Shown here one piece after another: positions 46,644-57,100 of a DNA stretch of 64,000 nt; positions within the stretch are counted from its first letter, which is position 1, and each line of letters opens with the position of its first letter. Source of the DNA: Voacanga thouarsii (Eukaryota > Streptophyta > Magnoliopsida > Gentianales > Apocynaceae); contig JANUWF010001101.1 of assembly GCA_026120185.1 (NCBI GenBank), positions 6,574,001 to 6,638,000 on the forward strand, in the 5' to 3' direction. The position numbers and the translations under genes were made by a program. Under the pieces are notes generated by a model. It had not been told where the DNA came from, searched no databases, and saw nothing but the letters and a program-made list of their open reading frames with translations.

Positions 46644-49600
46644 ATGGATCACGGGTTATTTAAATACAAAAATATTTGTTTTTAACCGATTGATGAGAAT
46701 GAGAATCTCATCATGTTTAAGTTATTATGTTATGAATTTCAAATGGAGAATGGCTTACCTTTAACCAGTGAGTAATCCACTCACTTCATGACATAAGCGT
46801 ATTTCGAATACGTAGAATATGACCTGTAGTAGTGGTTTCTAAAAGTACTATATGGTAGAAACCTAGACTACTACCGCTATAGCGTGAACTAGTACTCTAT
46901 GAGTTGAGTATGAGTTGGTGGTCTGGCGAAGCTGGAAGCATATACTTTGATTTGTTATAGTTGAGGTTCTATCATAGGGCCAATATACTTGCATGTTGGG
47001 TATGTGTGACTAGTTAGTTAAGAGAAATTTGTACAAGATAGTTTCTACACTATATCGCCCCTTGTGGTTGTCTGAATGATTTAAATATCCATGGCCCTGG
47101 GAAACATGACTTGGATGTTTGCTTTAGGGTAGTTCCCTTGGAAAGCGAAAATACTCCAGGAAGTCGTGGATCATTGAACTAGAAGCCTAAGGATGATAGA
47201 TGTCATTTATAGAGGTGTTAGTACACTTATTCATTTCTAAATGTACGGCGATGTGTAGAGGGGTATTTTAGTCATTTCACCTGTAGGTCGAAGACTTTGC
47301 TAATGCAGCATTGTCCTTGGGGTCAATATTTCCTTATGGTGATATTAAGAAATATTTAAAATGTAAAATACATCTATTTATTTAGTATGGGTATTTTGGT
47401 CATTTTAGTAGCCAAGACGATGTGTCTTTTTGGTCCTCGGAATATCCCGTAAGTCCTAATTAATTTTTGGGTTGAGAAAATGATCTCAATTGAGAGAGTT
47501 TTATTTTATTCAAGAAGTCTAATTTATTATTATACTGAAATAAAATAAATAGAGAGAAATTTATTATCTGGTTTAATTGATTAATTAATTATTTAGGGCA
47601 TATGTCCAGTTTGAATAATTAAAAAATTAACCAGGACTTAAACTAGAGGAAAATAATTAATACTTAATTATTTATTGGGTTATTTATTTAATTAAATTCC
47701 AAGAAATAAATAATTAAAGTTTAGTTATTTTTTTGTTCATTTGAGTTCATTTATTATTTATTGGGTTAGTTATTTAATTCCAATGAAAATAATTAATGTT
47801 TATTATTTTGGCTTTTCGGGTTCAAGAAAAATAATAAATATTATTTTGGCTCAATAACCTGAACCGTAGGATTTTTTTGGACACAGTTTCGAAGAGTTTA
47901 GGGTGAAGTCAAAATTTATTTTGTAAATAATATTTGGGTATTAAATCCTGAAAATATTATTTTTATCAAAATAATTATTTTTGATTTTATGACTCTTGAC
48001 TTTCTGTGTGGAAAAATAAAATAAAATAAAATAAAAAAATAAAATCTCTCACCCTCTCGTGTCTCTTGGTTTTTCACTGGCTTCATGTCTTTTGGTTTTC
48101 ACTGACTGTTGGGTTTTGTTGTTAACCGATATATGAATAGAAGTGAAGGAAGCCAACGTTGAAGGAGAAAAGAAAAATGATCAGACAATTCTCTCAACCC
48201 TCTGTGTTCACCAACTGAAATTAGGGGTGGTCATATTCTGATAATTGAAAAGCCTAGCATTATTCATTTTCACCGGAGGAGAAGAAAGTACTGGAACCGG
48301 AAGCTCACTGGACGGAGGAGAAAGAAGCTGTGATTTTAGCTTCAAGCCATTCTTCTTCGATCTTTACGTTTTAAGGCTCCAAGAGATATGTTTTTAAGCC
48401 TCCATGCTGCTGCCATGCTCTGTTATATGTTTGTTCTTCCATTTTTATTGTTCCGTGAAGTATGCTCTGTCTATGTTCAATTCCTTCAACAGTAAGGTAT
48501 GGATCACGAGTTATTTAACATATAAACATTTGTTCTTAACCTACTCATGTTTAGATTATTATGTTATGAATTCCAATGGGGAATGGCTTACCTTTAGCCA
48601 GTGAGTAGTCCACTCACTTCATGACATAAGCGTATTTCGAATACGTAGAACATGACCTGTAGTAGTGGTTTCTTAAAGTACTATATGGTAGAAACCTAGA
48701 CTACTACCGCTATAGCGTTGACTAGTATTTTACGACTTAAGTATGAGTTAGTGGTCTAACGAAACTGGAAGCATATACTTTGATATGTTATAGTTGAGGT
48801 TCTATGGTAGAACCAACATACTTGTGTATTGGGTATATGTAACTAGTTAGTTAAGACAGACTTGTACAATATAGGTTCTACATAATATCGCCCCTTATGG
48901 TTGTTCGAATGATCTAAAATGTCGAGGGCTCTAGGAAACATGACTTGTATCTTTGCTTCAGGGTAGCTCCTTTGGAAAGCGAAAACACTCCAGGAAGTCG
49001 TGGATCATTGGACTAGAAGTCTAAGGATGGTAGATGTCATTTAGAGGGGTGTTAGTACACTTCTTCCTCTCTAAATGTACGGCGATGTATAGAGGGGTAT
49101 TTTAGTCATTTCACTTGTAGATCGGAGACTTTGCTAACGCAGCATTGTCCTTGAGGTCAATATTTTCTTATAATGATATTAGGAAATATTTAAAATGCAA
49201 AATACAATTATTTATATGGTAGGGGTATTTTGGCCATTTTAGTAGCCAAAGTGATGTGTCTTTTTGGTCCTCGGAATAGCCCGTAAGTCCTAATTAATTT
49301 TGGGTTAAGGAATTGGTCTCAATTAAAGAGAATTTTATTTTATTCAGGAAGTTTAATTTATTATTAGATTGGTATAAAAATAAATAAATAAAGAAAAAGG
49401 AGTTGAGAGAAATTTATTTGGTTCAACTGGTTAATTAATTATTCAGGGCCTAGGTCCAGTTTTGAATAATTAGAAAATTAACCTGGGCTTAAACTAGAAG
49501 GAAATAATTAATGTTTAATTATTTATTGGGTTATTTATATAAGTCCAAGAAATAAATAATTAAAGTTTAATTATTTTGGTTCATTTGAGTTCATTAATTA

Positions 49601-50274
49601 TTTATTGGGTTATTTCTACAAGCCTAAGAAAAAATTAATTAATATTTATTATTTTGAGCTTTTTGGGTCTAAGAAAAATAATAAATATTATTTTGGCCCA
49701 ATAGCTTGGACCATAGGGTTTCTTCCAGATACGGTTCAAATGAGTTTAGGATTAAGCCAGACTTACTCTGTTGATAATATCCGGGTATTTGAAAGAGACC
49801 TAGTTTTGGCTAACTACAATTCAAGCCTCTTGGAAGAAAGAAACCCTAATTCTCCCTTAGTTTTTCCTCTCCCTCTCATGAAACTCTCTCTTTCTCTCGT
49901 GTTCTCCTTCTCTTGTTCTTCCTTGGTGCTTTGCTAATCAACAGCAGTAGAACCAAGAAAGATTGAGACCACTCCTCTTCACCCTTTATTTCACCAACAA
50001 GGATTGAGGTAGTGGTATATTCCGTGCGTTAGAAAGCTTGGCATTCATACAAACAAGGCGAAGTAGGAGGTTAGCGGGATTTCAACCGGAAACTTCATCA
50101 AGCGGACAAGAAGAGGTTGTTCCCGTGGTTCAACCCGTTCTTTCACAACCTAAGAAGTTTAAAGCAGCAAAGGTATGGTCTTAGCACTTCTGTGCTGCTA
50201 TTAAGCCTAAGTTTTTTTTTTTATCTCTGTTTTTTCGTTCCCGAGCATGCTCCTCTGTTTATTGGAAACCATCA
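46283..50274 (+). mobile_element. LTR-only copia insertion with two LTR-like modules (C and D)
   Basis: Begins TGTTGAATAGTATGC, ends GGAAACCATCA and is flanked by the exact 5-bp duplication GTTTC (46278-46282 and 50275-50279). Module C restarts at 46462 (TGTTGGAATATATGCCC) after a partial first start. Module D begins near 48491 (CAGTAAGGTATGGATCACG), lacks the first 180 bp of the LTR and runs to the end. Both match the E1 LTR and modules A and B. No gag, pol or primer site is present in 3992 bp. The termini (TGTTG..., ...CATCA) are like those of the 22468-26131 insertion on the other strand. Confidence 0.85.
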
Positions 50275-50524
50275 GTTTCATCCTGATTTTCTCTATTTTT
50301 CATTATTCTTCCCGACGCTAAGTTAGTCTTTTTGGGCTAGCGTTGGGTCTTCACTAGAATTCTTTAATTAAATTCTAAATTCATATATTTTTACATAAAA
50401 TTACAAAAAAATATTTTTATAAGTGAAATATCAATTAGAAAAAAATATAACTAGTTATTCCATCAAAAATATCACTAAATATTCTTAAATAATTAGAAAA
50501 ATATATATAAATTTAGACCTTATA
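50275..50524 (-). repeat. E6 5' LTR, smaller piece
   Basis: GTTTCATCCTGATTTTC continues the E6 LTR (compare 40508 on) to the eroded terminus AGACCTTATA, equivalent to AGACCCTATCA at 40760-40769. Confidence 0.85.
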
Positions 50525-51090
50525 AAAAATATAGAGCAAACGTCACCTATCAGCTCCTAAGCATCTTGGCTAGCACTAGGCATGCTAGGAACCTAATACT
50601 AGACCAGCAAGACTGAGTTCTTTTTGTGCTGGCAACACCAAGACCGTGCAGACAGATGGGCTGGTAAGATCAAGACCCATATACATAACAAAACCGTGCA
50701 GATAGATAGACTGCTGAGATTGAAGCCCTTGAAATCAAGACTCATAAGATGAAGCCACTTGAGCTAGGCACGCATGCTCATGCTTAGTTAGACGAGGACA
50801 AATTATTGTGTAACTAGGTGGATACCAAGACAAATGGTACCATGACTTGTGCAAGTGTTGGGTAGTATCTTGGATAGTTGCTAATAGATAGATAGACATA
50901 CTAGAGAGTACTTGGTCGATTTCAGTGGACTTTTCTAGAAAGTACTGCGTGCTGATTGGTTCGGTCCCCTTTGGCAATTGGTTTCAGTTGCCTACATATA
51001 CAACCTCTAGATATGGTGGCTAGATGGTTGATCACAGAGTTGCTTACAGATAGGGAGTTAGACTGAGCACAAAGCCTAGCCTTTGGCATC
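50525..51090. repeat. Dispersed repeat, right copy, with unrecognised left part
   Basis: 50845-51056 matches 38777-38985 (GGTAGTATCTTGGATAG to CACAGAGTTGCTTACAGATAGG). The part 50525-50840 contains a short internal duplication (ACCGTGCAGACAGATGGGCTG near 50642 and ACCGTGCAGATAGATAGACTG near 50692) but no gene or known family motif. Confidence 0.65.
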
Positions 51091-51654
51091 CACTAATAGA
51101 AAAATTGTTATTACCAATCAATTATATTCTGTTAGTAATTATCAATTGACTACCAATAAATTATTAAATGAAATAAAAATGAATAAATATAAAAATCTTC
51201 CAACTGGTTACTAACCGGATAAGATTGATTGGTAATAATATGTTGATAATATATTGATAATTAGTTAATAATCTAATTGATAGAAAGATATTTATTAACA
51301 CATTAATAATCAAAATTCATCAAATAGTAATATACTCATTTGATAATCTATTAATAATTTAGCTAAAAAAATTTACCAATTGATTACTAACTAACTTCTT
51401 TTGTTGATAATAATTATAGTTGGTAATTAGTTGGTAACTTTATTAAACAAATTTTATCAATTGATTACCTACTAATATTTATCATTTAATAATTTATTTA
51501 GTTTATAATTTGTTGGTAATTTAATAGAAATTTTATATACTAACCAATTATCTATTGATTTCTTTTGTTCGTAATAATTTTGATTTGTAATCAATTGAGA
51601 GTATGATTGGACAATTTTTCCAACCAGGCTAAAAATGTATTTTGTAATTTAGTG
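51091..51654. mobile_element. Probable small non-autonomous CACTA (En/Spm) element
   Basis: It opens CACTAATAGAAAAATTG, close to the plant CACTA terminus CACTACWAGAAAAA. It is filled with subterminal-type words in both orientations (ATTACCAATCAATTA, ACCAATTGATTACTAACTA, GTTGGTAATTAGTTGGTAA). It ends TGTAATTTAGTG at 51643-51654, a degenerate CACTA terminus. Flanking triplets (ATC and TAG) do not match, so no 3-bp target duplication is confirmed. No transposase is present. Confidence 0.55.
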
Positions 51655-53623
<1,969 letters not shown>

Positions 53624-54380
53624 GAAAAAGAAGTAGGAAAAAGTAATCGGTCTTTGTATGCAATTGGTACAAACCAGACCGAACATTTTCGAACAAAATT
53701 TAATACTTGGGCCAATAAAGCTTCGGCCATGGGCTTCTCATTACCATGAGAAATGGCTGAGAAGCCTTTATAAGATTGACAAATTCATATGTTTAACCTT
53801 TATGTAATTTTTATTAACAAAATTTAAAAAATTTAAAAAACAAAAATAAATTCATCGGTTTAACCTTTTGTTTGGCACTTATCCTCTTGGCTGGTGAGTG
53901 ATAATGGTAAAGTTGTGGCTTCTAGTCTATGAATGAAGACTTTAAAAGGGAAAGATTCAAAATATATAAGATGAAATATCCTCGTTTCAATTTATTTTCA
54001 CATTTTTGAAGGTTTTTTTTTTTTTAAAGAAGTATAAAAACATTGAGAAAAATAATTAGACCAAATGCAAAGGTGTGCAAGATTTGAGACATCCCCTCAA
54101 TAATAAAAAAGTAAGACCAAATGCAAATGTATGCAAGATATGAGGCATCCCTTCAATAATCAACTCTGGAAGATTCTTTCCATATGCCGTTTTTAGTTCT
54201 CCAGCAGCAAAACGTACGAATGAGGTGAAGGAAACTTAGCAGTCGAAGCAAAGAGAATATCTGATTACAGTAGCACACATTGCAACTCCACCGTAAAAAA
54301 GACTGTTAACTGAATATGAGGGGGTGGGGGGAGCCAAATGGATGGGTATGAGGTTATGATTTGTAACAAAAGTTTCATTA
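53624..54380. other. AT-rich intergenic sequence with a 46-bp tandem duplication
   Basis: 54059-54104 (GACCAAATGCAAAGGTGTGC... to TCAATAAT) is repeated with a few changes at 54115-54160. A hairpin-forming stretch (GGCTTCTCATTACCATGAGAA) is at about 53730-53750. The last five bases, CATTA (54376-54380), are the target duplication of E7. No gene is seen. Confidence 0.6.
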
Positions 54381-54752
54381 TGTTATGAATTATTGGAATC
54401 TCCATTAATTAGTAGAGGCTTTACTAATTATAGATTTATGTGAATTATTAGAGAAGATTTTTATGGATGTTCACCATTTAGTGGAGATACCACTAATTGA
54501 GATTAGTGGAAGATGATGTATGCCATGATGTATTCCACTAATTAGAGCTCTATAAATAGAGCTATTTTCTAAGCTTGTAATACACCATCATTTTGTTGTG
54601 AAAGAAAGATTAGTGAAAGAAAGATTAGAGAAAGAATTGTGAGAGAAAGAAAGAGAGAAGTTTGAAGAGATATTCTTGTGCAAAGAATAGTTAGAATTTT
54701 CTTAGTGTGTAGTGTGTAGATTTTATTCTAACACTACCCTAATTTTATAACA
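54381..54752 (+). repeat. E7 5' LTR
   Basis: TGTTATGAATTATTGG to TTTTATAACA, with a TATAAATA box at 54551-54558 and a repeated GAAAGAAAGATTAG stretch at 54600-54630. Confidence 0.95.
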
Positions 54753-54767
54753 CGTTATCAGCACGAG
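54753..54767 (+). other. E7 primer-binding region
   Basis: CGTTATCAGCACGAG begins directly after the LTR, the sequence usual at this place in Retrofit/Ale-like copia elements. I do not assign the priming tRNA. Confidence 0.6.
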
Positions 54768-54853
54768 TCTCTACCGGTACAAAAGCCAAAAGACTAAGCA
54801 CGAGTTTCTACCGTTATCAAAGCCAGAAGACATGTACGCATTTATTGATCTTT

Positions 54854-55435
54854 ATGGCTAACCTCGCTAAACTCGAATTTGTAACCCTTGATATTTCTGA
54901 AAAAAAATTATATGTCATACAGAAATGCATCTAAATGCTAAAAAAAAGAGATCCATATGTCATGTGGATAAAAAGAAAGATTTGACCACCTGAAGATGGT
55001 CGTACTACCTACTGCACGGTATGAATGGTTGCACCTGAAGTTGCAAGATTGTAAAACCGTGAACTCCGTGATGTATAAAACTACATCTTAGTTAAAAATT
55101 TTGCGGAGAAAAAGTTACTGATGAAGTTATATTGGAGAAGACATTCTCCACTTTTCATACCTCGAATATTATCCTGCAGTAACAATATCGAGAAAAAGGG
55201 TATCCAAAATTGACAGATTTAACATGAGTTATTATTGAGAAATCATGAAGCCAGATGAACTGGCTCAACAGCACTCCCAAAAGTGAATGATGTTGGCTCC
55301 AGCAGAAGCCATCGTTATAGTCGTAGTTGTGGCAGTGGCCGTGGTTATGGTCATGGACACACTCGATATTTCCCTTATCACAGAGAAATACTAGCCACCT
55401 GAAGTGGAACAGAAAAGGTAATAAGGGAAAAAGAT
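54854..55435 (+). pseudogene. Copia gag remnant of E7
   Basis: Opens MANLAKLEFVTLDISEKK at 54854. It then lacks the usual next stretch and resumes with RFDHLKMVVLPTARYEWLHL and KLQDCKTVNSVMYKTTS, then DELAQQHSQ. These are recognisable segments of the UBN2-type gag of Retrofit/Ale-like elements. A His/Gly/Arg-rich tail is readable near 55315-55385. Stops and at least two deletions break it. No zinc knuckle or protease follows: the RKD segment begins instead. Confidence 0.75.
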
Positions 55436-55463
55436 ATTTCTATTAATAATAAGCATCACATCT

Positions 55464-55469
55464 TTTATT
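55464..55469 (-). terminator. Polyadenylation signal of the RKD gene
   Basis: AATAAA on the minus strand, 8 bases after the TAG stop (55477-55479). The copia sequence resumes within about 30 bp, so the captured segment ends almost at the signal. Confidence 0.6.
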
Positions 55470-55476
55470 CATATCA

Positions 55477-56828
55477 CTAGTGTTTATATGAACTTGATGA
55501 TACATGCTTATAGTTGCTCTTTTGTAATTGAGCTGACAAATTTAAGATGAAGGTTTGTAATTGTTCTTTTTCAATATTTACACTAGAGGAAGACAAACAA
55601 TTAGTAATTATGGACTTCAGCTCCTCTTTTTCTTTCCCCTTTGAGCCAGCATCGAGATTAGCAGCAGAATTAGCCGTAAAATTACTGCGAAATGAGTCTT
55701 GAGATTTTATGATCCCCTTAAGTTTATTATAATTAAATTTCTTATTATATTTGGCCTTGAAGCATGCTTGTCTCAATTTCTGTGTTTGGTCCTCTAACCG
55801 CGTATTAGGATTTTCTTCCACCAACTGTTTTTCACATTCCAGTATTGCAATGGCTTCTTTCAACTTCTTCTCAGCCATATGTCCTCCTTCTTCTTTATTT
55901 TGCATCTCCTGTAAATCGAAGTGATATCATCGATTATTTAGTTATAAATCTTTCATAGTTTCATACTTGCAAATTATAAGTATGTATGAGAGAGAACCTG
56001 AACATTCTTGATTATGGTCTCCAAGCTCACCAACTTCCTGTGAGGCCATCGACGAATTCCTAACTCCCTACATCTTTTCTTGAGACGGGTTATGCCAATA
56101 TTCAATTCTTTGGCTGCGTTCTTGATTGGTAGGTAAAAGTATTGCGAAATTGTTTCTCTTGATAGTGTCTGGGAGTTATTGCCCTTCTTCTCTCTCTGCC
56201 TCTTAATCATCTTCTTCTCCCCAGGAATTTTGTCTGCAATAATATCTTGAACTTCGATATTATGCATTTCATGAGTACTTACTCCGACTTCGTTGTCAAG
56301 ACCACTCATTATTTCTCCTAGAAAAATAAAATAGTATCAGTAAAGGTTATACGATTCAAAATCCATGTTTAAATGTATAATAACCTAGAATCATATTCTG
56401 GCTTTGTTTAAAATCCATTAGAGAGTAGAAAGGATCATGCACAAGCATATCCTCATTCAAAGGAATAGCATCAAGAGGAACAGTATCAAAAGCAGTTTCT
56501 TGTAGGGGCAGATCAACTTGGTCCAAAGCAGTATGTTCAAAACTTCCACTGATTTACATAAAAAACAAACCAAAAGAGAGTTTAATTTCATTATCAAGCA
56601 CACTAAAAACAAATGGAAGCCCTCAAAGGTATCTCACCTGAAATTAGGAGGAAGCGGTTGGTTTAGAAAGGAAAACATATCAAAATCTTCTGTGTTCGAA
56701 TTAGGTAGAAGCGGTTGGTTTGGAAAGGAAAATACATCAAAATCTGCTGCAGAAATCGAGTCAAAATTTGACCATGTCTCAAATGAATTACGAGTCTCCA
56801 AATCTGCTTTGTGATTTTTGTTTTTTAT
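55477..56828 (-). CDS. RKD: RKD-type RWP-RK transcription factor gene, four exons, captured inside copia E7
   Basis: Exons on the minus strand: 56828-56638 (start uncertain), 56548-56385, 56317-55998 and 55908-55477. Introns have GT/AG borders (donors CAG|GTGAGA, TAG|GTTATT and CAG|GTTCTC; acceptors AATCAG, TTCTAG and TTTACAG). Exon phases agree, so one frame of 369 codons including the stop stays open, giving about 368 residues. Exon 3 has the RWP-RK domain: ISQYFYLPIKNAAKELNIGI, then LKKRCRELGIRRWPHRKL, with the DNA-binding RWPxRK signature intact. Exon 4 has a coiled coil (KKLKEAIAILECEKQLVEEN) and the conserved LRQACFKAKY block of RKD proteins. Acidic, Phe-rich N-terminus. RKD factors are nuclear and promote egg-cell and embryo identity. 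The initiator position reads ATA at 56828; an in-frame ATG lies upstream at 57026. Gene identity is firm; expression is unknown. Confidence 0.93.
55998..56317 (-). other. RKD: RKD exon 3: RWP-RK DNA-binding domain
   Basis: 106 whole codons, preceded by a basic stretch (GEKKMIKRQREKKGNN) that could serve in nuclear import. The domain keeps every residue that I recognise as conserved in the family, including KKRCRELGI and RWPHRK. It contains no stop or frameshift. Confidence 0.93.
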
Positions 56829-56858
56829 GTTTACTAATGACTGATGACTGAGATATAT

Positions 56859-56900
<42 letters not shown>

Positions 56901-57100
56901 GTATGAGGAAGAAGAAGAGGTAGATGGTAGGTAGAGGGTCGGAGGAGAAGAAAAGACAAGAGAGGAAGAGGAAAAGTCGGTACCGGGAAAGTAAAAAAAA
57001 AAAAAAGGAGATATTTTTCTTGGCATTTCCTACTTGTCATCATTTTCTTATATTTCTTTTCCTATTCTCTTGTGATTATTCCCTAAATTAGGGGGATAAC
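56829..57100 (-). promoter_or_regulatory. 5' leader of the RKD gene with (TA)n and pyrimidine-rich tract
   Basis: Upstream of exon 1 on the minus strand lie a (TA)n run (56862-56899) and a CT-rich stretch (CTCTTCCTCTCTTGTC, 56948-56970) typical of plant 5' leaders. The copia pol frame resumes by about 57100. No TATA box other than the TA repeat is visible, so most of a native promoter is absent from the captured segment. Confidence 0.45.

Larger units (their letters stand above)
39001..50524 (-). mobile_element. Non-autonomous Athila-related retrotransposon E6 (minus strand), interrupted
   Basis: On the minus strand the order is: 5' LTR (50524-50275 plus 46282-44803), tRNA-Asp-type primer site (44795-44777), ORF1 (43464-42168), non-coding interior, polypurine tract (about 40800-40770) and 3' LTR (40769-39001). 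The 5' LTR is split by a 4.0-kb LTR-only copia insertion (46283-50274). LTR termini (TGATAGGG start), primer site and polypurine tract match those of E5. There is no protease, RT or integrase. No target-site duplication could be confirmed, and the right end is eroded (ACCTTATA instead of CCCTATCA). Confidence 0.82.

Noticed and set aside
56518..56814. 98-codon plus-strand ORF with a duplicated LGGSGWFRKENISKS motif
   Set aside because: It is the antisense shadow of RKD exon 1 and its 60-bp duplication; the minus-strand frame has splice sites and family similarity.
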